Source: Acutalibacter muris
GTDB lineage: Bacteria; Bacillota; Clostridia; Oscillospirales; Acutalibacteraceae
Reading direction: 5' to 3'
Assembly (NCBI RefSeq): GCF_002201475.1
Contig: NZ_CP021422.1
Coordinates: forward strand, 1,984,001-2,048,000
Length of the DNA stretch: 64,000 bases
Each line of letters begins with the position of its first letter. Position 1 is the first letter of the stretch. The notes below the pieces were generated by a model. It was given only the letters and a program-made list of their open reading frames with translations, was not told the origin of the DNA and ran no database searches. Below, piece after piece: positions 16,641 through 25,638 of this stretch. The position numbers and the translations under genes are program-made.

Positions 16641-17399
16641 ATGACCGATATTCTGCTCTGCGGCTGTTCAGGTAAGATGGGTACGGCTGTAAGAAATATT
16701 GTAGCAAACCGTCAGGACTGTCAAATCTCTGCGGGTTTTGATCAAGTCCCGATGCAACTGGATTTCCCAGTATACACGGCTATGGAATCCATTGCCGAAC
16801 ATGTGGATGTTGTGGTGGATTTCTCCCATCCCACCGCTCTTAAGTCCCTCCTTCAATACTGTAAAAAAAACAGCACACCGGCTGTGCTGTGTACCACGGG
16901 GTATTCTGCGGAACAGGTAAAAAACGTGGAGGAGGCCGCCAGGGAGCTGCCAGTGTTTTACTCCAGAAATATGTCCTTGGGCATAAATTTGCTTATGGAA
17001 CTGGTAAAGACCGCCGAGAGCGTGCTGGGCGACGGCTTTGATGTAGAGATCGTCGAAGCCCATCATAACCAGAAGATAGACGCTCCCAGCGGCACAGCCC
17101 TGATGCTGGCCGACGCTGTAAATGGGGTGCGGGAAAACCGTATGAAATATACCTATGACCGTCACTCCCAGAGAAAAAAGAGGGAGCAAAATGAGCTCGG
17201 AATACACTCCGTCCGGGGCGGCACCATTGTGGGCGAGCACCAGGTGATCTTCGCCGGACAGCATGAGGTGATAACCCTCTCCCACTCCGCCCAGTCCAAA
17301 GAGCTTTTCGCTGTGGGCGCGGTGAACGCCGCCGTGTTTATGGCCGGGCGTGGGCCGGGGCTTTACGACATGGGCGATCTGATCCGGGACGGCATATAA
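16641..17399 (+). CDS. dapB: 4-hydroxy-tetrahydrodipicolinate reductase
   Basis: About 252 residues. ILLCGCSGKMGTAV is the dinucleotide site, VDFSHPTALKSLL follows, and EAHHNQKIDAPSGTAL is the family signature with the catalytic His and Lys. I prefer the ATG at 16641 because DapB proteins begin right before this strand; an in-frame ATG at 16623 would add six residues. It reduces the DapA product in the same operon. Confidence 0.95.
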   Translation: MTDILLCGCSGKMGTAVRNIVANRQDCQISAGFDQVPMQLDFPVYTAMESIAEHVDVVVDFSHPTALKSLLQYCKKNSTPAVLCTTGYSAEQVKNVEEAARELPVFYSRNMSLGINLLMELVKTAESVLGDGFDVEIVEAHHNQKIDAPSGTALMLADAVNGVRENRMKYTYDRHSQRKKREQNELGIHSVRGGTIVGEHQVIFAGQHEVITLSHSAQSKELFAVGAVNAAVFMAGRGPGLYDMGDLIRDGI

Positions 17400-17417
17400 A
17401 AAGGAGGATAAGACAAA

Positions 17418-17876
17418 ATGGGTGCAAACACTGTGATAAGCACCGTGGACAATATCACCCTGGTGACCCTGGTGGGCTTTCCCGCCCAGGTGGACTCCAT
17501 TGCCACGATACTCAAATCTATAGCCGAATACAACATCAACATCGACATGATCTCCATGGCCCCAACACACGGGGCTTTCACGGGGCTTTCCTTTACCATC
17601 TCTGACAATGACCTGGTGGAGGTGCTGGCCTTCACTACAAAGCTGAAAAAAGAGACCAACGTCAATGTGATAGTCAGCTCTGTGAACCACAAAATTTCCG
17701 TGTACGACCCGGCAATGAAGAATACCCCCGGCATTGCAGCCAAGGTGTTTGACGCCATTGCTGGGACAAAGGCCGATTTGCGGCTGATAACCACCTCAGA
17801 GGTGGAGATTTCCCTGCTGGTCACTGAGGCTGACTTCGATACCGTATTGTCAGCCATCCAGAATGCCGTGCTATAG
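17418..17876 (+). CDS. Tandem ACT-domain protein (aspartokinase regulatory-subunit-like)
   Basis: A 152-residue protein made of two ACT domains (about 10-75 and 85-150). The text is close to the C-terminal half of aspartate kinases, for example FPAQVDSIATILKSIAEYNI, NPGIA-like TPGIAAKVFDAIA and TTSEVEISLLV. No kinase domain is attached. In Bacillus the aspartokinase beta subunit is made from an internal start; here a stand-alone gene ends the asd-dapA-dapB operon. It probably senses lysine or threonine and tunes an aspartokinase encoded elsewhere. The role is inferred from context. Confidence 0.8.
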   Translation: MGANTVISTVDNITLVTLVGFPAQVDSIATILKSIAEYNINIDMISMAPTHGAFTGLSFTISDNDLVEVLAFTTKLKKETNVNVIVSSVNHKISVYDPAMKNTPGIAAKVFDAIAGTKADLRLITTSEVEISLLVTEADFDTVLSAIQNAVL

Positions 17877-17898
17877 GAACTTATTGATTTGAATATTA

Positions 17899-17936
17899 AA
17901 GAGAGCTTTCCGGGTGTTCGGAAGGCTCTCTTTTTC
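17899..17936. terminator. Terminator between the lysine operon and yfhO
   Basis: Stem GAGAGCTTTCCG/CGGAAGGCTCTC (17901-17930) is flanked by AAA on the left and TTTTT on the right. It ends the rightward asd operon and, with A's on the other side, can also serve the convergent yfhO transcript. Confidence 0.8.
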
Positions 17937-20478
17937 ATATGGCCCCAGCTATCCATACTATGACGGGGAACAAATAAACTGCCATAATAGCTATGCCAAA
18001 GCCCAGCCCCAGCAAAACAGGGGCACATCGGTACCACGTGGCCTTTAGCTTGACCGCCAGCCGCTTTTTACAGAACAGCCTGCATAATACCAGCAGAACT
18101 ATCGTGGACGCGCTTATAGCCGCCCCTGGCAACAGTCCGGCGGGAATATAGCTGACTATAATTTCACTGCGGCCCGTTGACAGAGGTATCTCCATAAAAC
18201 AGTCCAGCACCTGTTTGGGGTGCACCACCCGGCCGTTCACCTGAACCTTCATCCCGCTGTACTGCGGCACTGACAGGAAAAGCACCTGTCCCTCTTGTGC
18301 CTCCACACTGCCAGCTATTCTTCCTTTATCGTACCGAAGTTCAGCGTTTACAAGGGAGTCCGTCAGCGGCTTTGTATCTTTTAAGCCCCACACGCCAAAG
18401 GAACATACCCGCATCCGCTTCTTAACGGCCACCTCCACTGTAACAGTCTCATTTTCAAAGCTGCCCAGCCAAAATATGCCGTTGCAGCGCTGGGTTGGGT
18501 AGTTTTCAGCTACTTCTTCTCCGTTCACCTTTATAGAAAATCCATCGTTTATAGCCTCGCGCAGGTTGGTGGATATACAGTCGAAAGCGTCGAAGTACAA
18601 GGTTTCCCTCTGCCCCACCTGTATCTGATATCGAAAAACGCCCTCTTCTAAAGCTATCTTGCCGTTCTGCTCCAACGGCAGGCCCTCTACCGGCTCATAG
18701 CGCGTGAACAGCGGCTGGCCGGTGATGCGCTCACACAGCTCATTTTGCAGCTGAATACGGTCCCCCAGCTCCAGATTTTCTGGCAGCGCTCCGGCAGGCA
18801 CAATATACCCCAGGCCCCCGCTGCCTGTGGGAGTCCAGTTAAGGCTACCGTCAATCACATATTTATTTGACATGAGGATATCGCTGACAAGAGTGCCGCA
18901 GCAGCCTGAGGTCTCCATCCAATAGGAGGAATACCCCAGCTTTTTCATTACGGCAAGATAACGCGCGTCAGTTAGGGACGTATAGTGGTTCAGCGTGGGA
19001 TACCCCATACCCCCCAACAGGTTTACATGACAGAACTTGCTGTCCTGTTTTACCCGGTACAGGCTGTCGTCATCAATGGGTGGAGCTGATAGTACAGATA
19101 AACTGTTAGACGGCACATTGGCCGCAGAGCCTATAAATGCCGGTACTTGTACGATTGATTGCAGCAGCACAAGCGCCAGTAATGCCCGGGAACCGAAGCG
19201 GCGGGAGCAGCCTCTTGTGTGCGCGAAGCACACCACCAGCAACACCGCCAGACATGCCAGCCAGAATACGGAAAGATATAGGAACCCCTTGTCGCTTACC
19301 CATAAGGTTGATGTATATGAGCTTATTTCCTCAAAATGAGTATATAGGATATACACTCCCAGCATCGCCGGCAATAAAAGTATCAGCGCTAACCATTTTG
19401 GCCGGTGTTTTGAGCTTTCGGGTAATGAGCTTAGACTCAGAGCCAGATACCAGAGCCCAAAGAATATAGGCATATACCCATAGCGCACCGGGAAAGCCTG
19501 ATAGCTACCCATATGCCATAGCTTATTTACCGGCTCTAGCAGTATTGGTAACACCGTAATGCCCCAGCACAGCCTTATGGCCCCGGTCTTTGCGCTTCTG
19601 GAGGGTACAAATAGTGGCGTGACGGCTCCTATCGTGCACAACAGTACCGGTAGCGTCGTACCCATCTTTGTAAACATCCTGCCGGATTGTACTGACTGTA
19701 CTACACCGCCCCCAGTACGCGCCGATGAAAGGCACTGTAGTAGCGAGGGCAGCCATACCACTGCCGTTGCCAACAGTGCGGCTATCGCGCCGAATCCCAA
19801 TTTGCCCGCCAGCTCACCCCGCCGCTCCTTCGTGGCACAGCGGAAGATGAAAACCGTGCCGAATATTATCATGCCCAGAAGCAGCATATAGCTAAGATAA
19901 TAGTTAAAAACAATGTTCAACGCAAAGCATACTGCAAGCAAACACACCCTGCCCTTCTCCATCAGTTTGACAAAGCCCAGCATAGTCAAGGGAAACAGAT
20001 AGAGTATATCCAACCACACAAGATTCTGGTAATACATCAGACCATACCCGCATAGCCCATAGCCGATACACAGCGCTAGATGGGCCGGCAACTCCAAAGA
20101 CGGGGTTTCATGCCGGAAAAATATGGAGGCCGTGGACGCAGCCAGGGAGAGCTTTATAAGCACCAGCACATTTACCAAAAGGTAGATATCCGCCTTCTCC
20201 ACAAACAGCACCGACAGATGCAGCGGACTTGCTAGAAAGAAGAAAAATACTCCCCAGAAGCTCATGCCCCCGGCGTTCTGCATATTGAGGAACCACCCGG
20301 CTTTTCCGGTAAAGACCTCTTTCATCTCCATCAGCAGTGGTATTACCTGCTGTGACATATCGCACCAGGAGAGGGTCTTTCCTCCAAAGGGATATAGGCC
20401 GAAGACGGTATATATAACGCTTAGAAGGGCCGCACAGCATAGGGCGGCCGAAAAATGGATAAGGCATACTTTTCTCAT
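17935..20478 (-). CDS. yfhO: YfhO-family multi-pass membrane protein
   Basis: An 847-residue protein of the bacterial YfhO family, related to GT-C glycosyltransferases that glycosylate cell-envelope polymers such as lipoteichoic acid. The N-terminus has the family signature GLYPFGGKTLSWCDMSQQ, followed by about a dozen membrane helices to residue ~430. A soluble extracytoplasmic domain (~440-800) follows, then a last helix near residue 780-845. Length is typical (800-900). It follows tyrS by 78 bp on the same strand. Its start codon lies in the loop of a long hairpin (see 20459-20496). Confidence 0.88.
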   Translation of the reverse strand: MRKVCLIHFSAALCCAALLSVIYTVFGLYPFGGKTLSWCDMSQQVIPLLMEMKEVFTGKAGWFLNMQNAGGMSFWGVFFFFLASPLHLSVLFVEKADIYLLVNVLVLIKLSLAASTASIFFRHETPSLELPAHLALCIGYGLCGYGLMYYQNLVWLDILYLFPLTMLGFVKLMEKGRVCLLAVCFALNIVFNYYLSYMLLLGMIIFGTVFIFRCATKERRGELAGKLGFGAIAALLATAVVWLPSLLQCLSSARTGGGVVQSVQSGRMFTKMGTTLPVLLCTIGAVTPLFVPSRSAKTGAIRLCWGITVLPILLEPVNKLWHMGSYQAFPVRYGYMPIFFGLWYLALSLSSLPESSKHRPKWLALILLLPAMLGVYILYTHFEEISSYTSTLWVSDKGFLYLSVFWLACLAVLLVVCFAHTRGCSRRFGSRALLALVLLQSIVQVPAFIGSAANVPSNSLSVLSAPPIDDDSLYRVKQDSKFCHVNLLGGMGYPTLNHYTSLTDARYLAVMKKLGYSSYWMETSGCCGTLVSDILMSNKYVIDGSLNWTPTGSGGLGYIVPAGALPENLELGDRIQLQNELCERITGQPLFTRYEPVEGLPLEQNGKIALEEGVFRYQIQVGQRETLYFDAFDCISTNLREAINDGFSIKVNGEEVAENYPTQRCNGIFWLGSFENETVTVEVAVKKRMRVCSFGVWGLKDTKPLTDSLVNAELRYDKGRIAGSVEAQEGQVLFLSVPQYSGMKVQVNGRVVHPKQVLDCFMEIPLSTGRSEIIVSYIPAGLLPGAAISASTIVLLVLCRLFCKKRLAVKLKATWYRCAPVLLGLGFGIAIMAVYLFPVIVWIAGAI

Positions 20479-20496
20479 AGAGAAAGTATGCCTTAT
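20459..20496. other. Hairpin enclosing the yfhO start codon
   Basis: A perfect 14-bp inverted repeat (ATAAGGCATACTTT at 20459-20472 and its complement at 20483-20496) brackets the yfhO ATG (20478). In yfhO mRNA the start codon would sit in a 10-nt loop. On the plus strand the repeat is followed by TTTTTG, so it could also stop antisense transcription. Confidence 0.65.
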
Positions 20497-20556
20497 TTTT
20501 GTTAAGCTATTCCAAATTTTCTGTTAGGAATTTATGTCGGATACATTACAAGTTTC

Positions 20557-21786
20557 TTACAGCACCGCCTTATGGAACACCTTCTTACCCTTCTTTATGA
20601 CAAGCCCCTCTTTCAGCTGGCTCTCGGTGAAGTTTGCCGAAATGTCAGAAACCTTCTCCTCATTGACAGTAACGCCACCCTGCTGGACAAGTCTGCGGCC
20701 CTCTCCCTTAGAGCTGGCAAGGCCGGTCTTCACCAGCAGGTCAAGGACACCTACTACGCCGTCTGTCAAGTCGCTCTCAGCAAGCTGGGTGGTGGGCATA
20801 TTGGCGGTATTTCCCCCGACGCTGAACAGGGCCCTTGCGCCCTCCTGGGCTTTATTGGCCTCCTCCTCGCCGTGGACCATTCTGGTAAGCTCGAAAGCCA
20901 ATATCTCTTTGGCCTGATTTATCTGGCTGTCCTTCCAGTGGGCCATCTCGTCTATCTGCTCCAGAGGCAGGAAGGTGAGCATCCTGAGACACTTTATAAC
21001 GCTGCCGTCGTCCACGTTGCGCCAATACTGGTAGAAGTCGAAGGGCGAGGTCTTGTTGGGGTCCAGCCACACGGCGTTGCCGGCGGTCTTGCCCATCTTC
21101 TTGCCCTGGGAGTCGGTCAGGAGGGTTATGGTCATGGCGGGAGCGTCCTTCGAGAGCTTGCGGCGGATAAGCTCCGTTCCGCCCAGCATATTGCTCCACT
21201 GGTCGTCGCCGCCCACCTGGACGTTGCAGCCGTTATGCTTATACATATGGTAAAAGTCGTAGGACTGCATGATCATATAGTTGAACTCGAGGAAAGACAG
21301 CCCCTTCTCCATTCTCTGCTTGTAACAGTCTGCCCGAAGCATATTGTTCACCGAGAAGCAGGCCCCCACCTCCCGGAGTATCTCGATATAGCCGATGTCA
21401 CAGAGCCAGTCGGCGTTGTTGAGCATTATGGCCTTGCCCTCGCCGAAGTCGATGAACTTCTCCATCTGCCGGCGGAAGCATTCGGCGTTGTGGTCTATGT
21501 CCTCTCGGGTCAGCATAGGGCGCATGTCTGTGCGGCCCGAGGGGTCGCCTATCATGGTGGTGGCCCCGCCGATAAGGGCGATGGGCTTATTCCCCGCCAT
21601 CTGTAAGCGCTTCATCATGGTAAGGGCCATAAAGTGCCCGGCGGTCAGGCTGTCGGCCGTGCAGTCGAAGCCGATATAAAATACCGCCTTGCCGTTGTTG
21701 AACAGGTCCCTTAAATGGCCCTCGTCGGTGGTCTGGGCAATGAGCCCTCTGGCCTGGAGTTCCTCAAAAATCTGCATTTTTCTCAT
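20557..21786 (-). CDS. tyrS: Tyrosyl-tRNA synthetase
   Basis: A 409-residue class I synthetase. The HIGH-type motif appears as LTAGHFM (residues ~45-51), the tyrosine pocket as YDFYHMYKHNGCNVQVGGDDQ, and the KMSKS motif as KKMGKTAGN. A C-terminal S4 domain (~345-405) follows. It overlaps the upstream acetyltransferase gene by 4 bases and is governed by the same tyrosine T-box leader. Confidence 0.97.
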   Translation of the reverse strand: MRKMQIFEELQARGLIAQTTDEGHLRDLFNNGKAVFYIGFDCTADSLTAGHFMALTMMKRLQMAGNKPIALIGGATTMIGDPSGRTDMRPMLTREDIDHNAECFRRQMEKFIDFGEGKAIMLNNADWLCDIGYIEILREVGACFSVNNMLRADCYKQRMEKGLSFLEFNYMIMQSYDFYHMYKHNGCNVQVGGDDQWSNMLGGTELIRRKLSKDAPAMTITLLTDSQGKKMGKTAGNAVWLDPNKTSPFDFYQYWRNVDDGSVIKCLRMLTFLPLEQIDEMAHWKDSQINQAKEILAFELTRMVHGEEEANKAQEGARALFSVGGNTANMPTTQLAESDLTDGVVGVLDLLVKTGLASSKGEGRRLVQQGGVTVNEEKVSDISANFTESQLKEGLVIKKGKKVFHKAVL

Positions 21787-22256
21787 CCTTTCTCTCTTTC
21801 TATCACTTTTTCATATCCAACCTCATCCATTCCCGGCCGGATATTGGTGACCTCACCGGTGCGCCTGTAGCCCAGGCTCTCATAGAACCGGCACAGCCCA
21901 GGCTCCTGGAGGATAGTGCCCAGGGACCAGCGCTGGTTTTCCGGGTACAGCTCCTCTAACAGAAGCATGGCCTTATGGCCCACGCCCCTCCCCTGACACT
22001 CAGGCATTATACCTATTGGGGTTATGTGCAGGGCGCTTTCGGTATGTTTCACGCCAACATACCCCACCTCCCTGCCGTCCAGCAGGATAAAGTAGTAGTC
22101 CCTCTCCGACAGCTTGCGCCTTAAGTTTGACAGCAGCTCCATGGCCGGGTTTGTGTCATAGTCCTGATACTTCTCCAGCAGAGCATTGAACGCAAGTTTC
22201 TGCACGGCCAGCAGGGCTTCGGCGTCCTCCAGTCCCGCTGGTTTAAGTGTTACCAT
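21783..22256 (-). CDS. GNAT-family N-acetyltransferase
   Basis: About 157 residues with the acetyl-CoA loop in MPECQGRGVGHKAMLLLEE (Q/RxxGxG/A) and flanking strands (GYVGVKHTESALHITPIGI). The best start is the ATG at 22256, with GGAAGG 8 bases upstream; in-frame GTG/ATG codons at 22265 and 22262 overlap that site. It lies between the tyrosine T-box and tyrS and is translationally coupled to tyrS. The substrate is unknown; the tyrosine control is striking. Confidence 0.85.
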   Translation of the reverse strand: MVTLKPAGLEDAEALLAVQKLAFNALLEKYQDYDTNPAMELLSNLRRKLSERDYYFILLDGREVGYVGVKHTESALHITPIGIMPECQGRGVGHKAMLLLEELYPENQRWSLGTILQEPGLCRFYESLGYRRTGEVTNIRPGMDEVGYEKVIEREKG

Positions 22257-22285
22257 ATTCATCACCTTCCCGCCGACGCGAAAAG

Positions 22286-22575
22286 CCCTCTGTAAAAGCC
22301 AGCGTCAGCATAGCTTTAACAGAGGGCGAACATTGTCGCGGTACCACCTCAGTTCACCGCGGCCTCACGGCCCCGGTCTCGACAGGTACGACAGCTTGAG
22401 ATACAGTAGTATCGAAAGCTATTATACCCTGGCGCTGTAACGCGCGCCGCGCGGCTTTCCCTACTTTTGCGTTCCGAAAAGCGGCTCAGGAAGGTATCTT
22501 CAGCACCGCCATGCTCCCGCTTGCACCAACCGCGGGCTCTCTTTGCCATATAGAGCGGCTCCTACATATTTCCGT
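22286..22575 (-). ncRNA. Tyrosine-specific T-box leader
   Basis: On the minus strand: stem I with GAGAGCCCGCGG, TTGGTG and the specifier loop GAAGATACCTTCCTGAGC, in which TAC (Tyr; top strand 22494-22496) is the specifier; then the T-box core GGTGGTACCGCG (22337-22349); then a terminator stem (22286-22299 with 22313-22326) followed by CTTTT. Uncharged tRNA-Tyr would allow read-through into the GNAT gene and tyrS. Confidence 0.93.
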
Positions 22576-22592
22576 CACAGCCATTAGCGCTA

Positions 22593-22621
22593 TTTTAACC
22601 TATATTTCCTGGTTTGTCAAG
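22593..22621 (-). promoter_or_regulatory. Promoter of the tyrosine T-box operon
   Basis: TTGACA (22616-22621) and TAAAAT (22593-22598) are 17 bp apart on the minus strand. The -35 box overlaps the last codons of recN, so recN ends inside this promoter. Confidence 0.8.
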
Positions 22622-24275
22622 CCCTTTTCAACATTTCCCCGGCCATATCCAACTGGAGCTGGGTTATCTCCTCGCCGCCGATTATGCGGGCCAGTTCCCG
22701 CTTACGGCCCTCCAAGTCCAGGGGCTCCACCTGGGTGTAAGTACGGCCTTTCTCCACATGCTTGCTGATGCGCAGGTGGTGGTCGGCCATGGCGGCTATC
22801 TGAGCCAGGTGGGTGATACAGAGCACCTGGCGGTTCTCGCTGACCTGCCGCAGCTTCTCCCCGATGCGATTGGCCGCCGCTCCGCTAACCCCCGCGTCCA
22901 CCTCGTCGAAGATAAGGGTATCTATCTTATCTCTACCGGAAAGCACCGTCTTTACCGCCAGCATAATGCGCGACAGCTCGCCGCCGGAAGCTATCTTCGA
23001 CAGGGGCTTCGGCGGCTCGCCCTTATTGGCCGATACCAGGAATTGCAGCTTGTCACAGCCGGTAGGCGTAAGTGGTACGCGCTCTATCTGGGTGATGAAC
23101 TCCACTCCGGGCATATTCAAAAATGCAAGCTCAGCCTTAACCTGTTTTGTAAAGCGCTCGCCGGCGGCCCGGCGCTTTGCCGAAAGTTCCTTGGCAAGGG
23201 CGATGGCCTTCTGCTTTTCCTGCTCGTATTCCGCGCCAAGGCGCTCCTTTTCCTCGTCAGAAAACTCTATCTTGTGAAGCTCCTCCCGGCAGTCCGCCAA
23301 ATATTGGAGCATCTGCTCCTCGCTCTCGCCGTACTTTAAGCCCAATCGGTACAGAAGGTCCAGCCGCCCTTCTATCTCGTCCAGGGCCGCCGGGTCAAAG
23401 TCTACCGAAAGACTCTGAAGGGCCACCTCCGCGTCCTCCAAAAGAAAGCCCGCCTCCCGCAGCTTCTGCACTGGCTCCTCCAGCTGTGACATATATCCGG
23501 CTACGCGCTCCAGCTCCCCGGCGGCGGCAGACACATCGGAAAGTATGCCGCTGCGCTCCTCGTCCCCGGAGAGCAGCCCCTTTACCATCTCTATAGCCGA
23601 GGATATGTGCTCGGAATTTCTGGCGATGTCCCTGCTCTCCGCAAGGCTTTCCCTCTCGCCAGGGGTGATGTTTGCCCCCTCCAGCTCCTCTATCTGATAG
23701 CGCAATAGGTCCCTCCTGCGGCTCTTCTCGTTCTCGTCCGTGTTCAAGTCACGCAGCTGCCGTTGCAATTCCCGCAGCCGCTTATAGCTCTGCCGGTATT
23801 TTTCCAGCAGAGTTTCCAGTTTGCCGAAGCTGTCAATATATGTCATGTGCAGCTCTGGGGACAGCAGCTCGTAGCTTTCGTGCTGGCCGTGGATGCCCAC
23901 AAGCCTTGGGGCGATGCTCTTGAGCATGGAAACCGTTGCAGGTGCGCCGTTCAGCTTGCAGGCGGACTTACCCTCAAGCTTAATGTCCCGCTGTACAAGC
24001 AGAGAACCGTCCTCCTCCCTGGGCACTGACATACCGTCCAAGATAGCTAAAACGTCCTCCGACAGCCCGGTAAACATGGCCGAGACTGACGCCGACGACT
24101 CTCCCGTGCGCACCAGTTCCTTAGAGGTACGCTCTCCCAACACGGCGTGGAGGGCGTCGATTATCATGGATTTGCCTGCGCCGGTCTCGCCGGTCAGCAC
24201 CGTAAAGCCGGGTTCCAAATCGATGGAGGCCCTCTCTATAACGGCGATATTGTTTATAAACAGCTCTGAAAGCAC
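22617..24275 (-). CDS. recN: DNA repair protein RecN
   Basis: A 552-residue SMC-like ATPase that acts on double-strand breaks. It has Walker A GETGAGKSM (residues ~28-36), a long coiled-coil middle, the ABC signature ASGGELSRIMLAVK and Walker B TLIFDEVDAGVSG. The start is the GTG at 24275 with AGGAGG 9 bases upstream; the longer open frame lacks homology. It follows argR by 34 bp, the classical argR-recN pair. Confidence 0.96.
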   Translation of the reverse strand: MLSELFINNIAVIERASIDLEPGFTVLTGETGAGKSMIIDALHAVLGERTSKELVRTGESSASVSAMFTGLSEDVLAILDGMSVPREEDGSLLVQRDIKLEGKSACKLNGAPATVSMLKSIAPRLVGIHGQHESYELLSPELHMTYIDSFGKLETLLEKYRQSYKRLRELQRQLRDLNTDENEKSRRRDLLRYQIEELEGANITPGERESLAESRDIARNSEHISSAIEMVKGLLSGDEERSGILSDVSAAAGELERVAGYMSQLEEPVQKLREAGFLLEDAEVALQSLSVDFDPAALDEIEGRLDLLYRLGLKYGESEEQMLQYLADCREELHKIEFSDEEKERLGAEYEQEKQKAIALAKELSAKRRAAGERFTKQVKAELAFLNMPGVEFITQIERVPLTPTGCDKLQFLVSANKGEPPKPLSKIASGGELSRIMLAVKTVLSGRDKIDTLIFDEVDAGVSGAAANRIGEKLRQVSENRQVLCITHLAQIAAMADHHLRISKHVEKGRTYTQVEPLDLEGRKRELARIIGGEEITQLQLDMAGEMLKRA

Positions 24276-24309
24276 GTGCGAAAGCCTCCTGTTCCTGTGC
24301 TTTTGATAA

Positions 24310-24756
24310 TCATATGAGCTTTTGAAGCTCCTCCATGGTTTGCCTGGCGGCTGTCTCTGTGCGGCATACCACCAGGATTGTGTCCTCCCCGGCAAGGGTG
24401 CCTACAAAATCCTTCCAGTACATGGCGTCCATAGAAGCACAGACCGCCTGGGCCATGCCGTTCATGCACTTTATCACCAGCATATTCATGGCATAGTCCA
24501 CAGAAATCGCACTGTCGGTAAACAGCGAGTGGAACTTTGACGACATATCCGCATTGCCTTCGCTGCCGGTGGAATATTTGTACCTGCCGCTGCCGGACAG
24601 GGTCTTTATCAGGCGCAGCTCCTTTATGTCCCGGGAAACGGTGGCCTGGGTAACGTCGAAGCCGGCCTCGCGCAGATGGCGCAGAAGCTCGTCCTGGGTC
24701 TCTATATCGTGCTCTCGTATCAGTTCTAAAATCTTTGCATGTCGACGGGTCTTCAT
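24310..24756 (-). CDS. argR: Arginine repressor ArgR/AhrC
   Basis: A 148-residue regulator. The N-terminal winged helix-turn-helix (~1-70) includes ETQDELLRHLREAGF and VTQATVSRDIKELRLIK. The C-terminal hexamerisation and arginine-binding domain has GTLAGEDTILVVC. It sits between nadK and recN in a long minus-strand run. Confidence 0.95.
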   Translation of the reverse strand: MKTRRHAKILELIREHDIETQDELLRHLREAGFDVTQATVSRDIKELRLIKTLSGSGRYKYSTGSEGNADMSSKFHSLFTDSAISVDYAMNMLVIKCMNGMAQAVCASMDAMYWKDFVGTLAGEDTILVVCRTETAARQTMEELQKLI

Positions 24757-24793
24757 TCTGGGTCCTTTCCGGCAGATATAATCTCAGCCTTAT

Positions 24794-25627
24794 TTATTGA
24801 TTTTCCAGCAGCTTTTGGTTCAGAATGTCGTAAAAGCTGTTGTTCGTAAGTTTAATAAACCGGGCATAGCGCCTGGCCCGGGTGAAGACAAGCCTGTCCC
24901 CGGCCCGCAGTTCTACCGGCTCCGCGCCGTCCACGGTTAGAAAGAGCCTGCCCCGATTGCGTGGTATATCCACCACAAGTCGGGTGTCCGGGGCAAAGGC
25001 CACGCTGCGGTTAAAGAGGGAGTGTGGGCAGATGGGCGTGTATATCATGCAGTCCAGCGTGGGCTCCACCACAGGCCCCCCCGCCGAGAGGGAGTAGGCA
25101 GTGGAGCCTGTGGGGGTGGCCACAAGAAAGCCGTCGGCCCGGTACAGATAGCTGGAGTTGCCGCCTATGGCCATTCTGTACTCCACTATCTTGGCAAGCT
25201 CTGCGGACACCACCGCATCGTTAAGAGCATAAAACCTGCGCTGGTCCTCCTCCGAGTACAGAGAAACCTCCAGCATCATCCTGCGCTCCTCGTGCCACCG
25301 GCCTTTTATGAGCTTTGGCAAAAGGTGCAGCTGCCCGGGCTCAAGGCCGGCGGTAAAGCCCAGCTTTCCGGCGTTGAGCCCCAAAAGGGGTATGTTCAGC
25401 TCCGCCGCCAGCTTTGCCGCGCTGATTATGGTGCCGTCTCCGCCCACTGCCAGCAGTACGTCGCAGTCCCGCAAAAGCTTTGCGGCCTCACCCCGCTGGG
25501 ACCCCTCCCCATACATGCCTGATATAGAAACAGTCTCACAGCCTGAAGCGACCAGTAATCTGGCAGCCTCCTCAGCAAGGGAGGGCGCCTGCTTTTTTAC
25601 AGGGTTTGGGGCTATGGCTATTTTCAT
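24794..25627 (-). CDS. nadK: NAD kinase
   Basis: A 277-residue enzyme making NADP from NAD. The GGDGT motif is in LLAVGGDGTIISAA, and the second signature is TPTGSTAYSLSAGGPVV. The start at 25627 has AGGTGGG 6-7 bases upstream; a Met five codons earlier overlaps the end of tlyA. The run tlyA-nadK-argR-recN is conserved in Firmicutes. Confidence 0.96.
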   Translation of the reverse strand: MKIAIAPNPVKKQAPSLAEEAARLLVASGCETVSISGMYGEGSQRGEAAKLLRDCDVLLAVGGDGTIISAAKLAAELNIPLLGLNAGKLGFTAGLEPGQLHLLPKLIKGRWHEERRMMLEVSLYSEEDQRRFYALNDAVVSAELAKIVEYRMAIGGNSSYLYRADGFLVATPTGSTAYSLSAGGPVVEPTLDCMIYTPICPHSLFNRSVAFAPDTRLVVDIPRNRGRLFLTVDGAEPVELRAGDRLVFTRARRYARFIKLTNNSFYDILNQKLLENQ

Positions 25628-25638
25628 AGGGTCCCACC

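Noticed and set aside
20572..21606. 344-codon plus-strand open frame inside tyrS
   Set aside because: Shadow of tyrS; low-complexity, no start signal.
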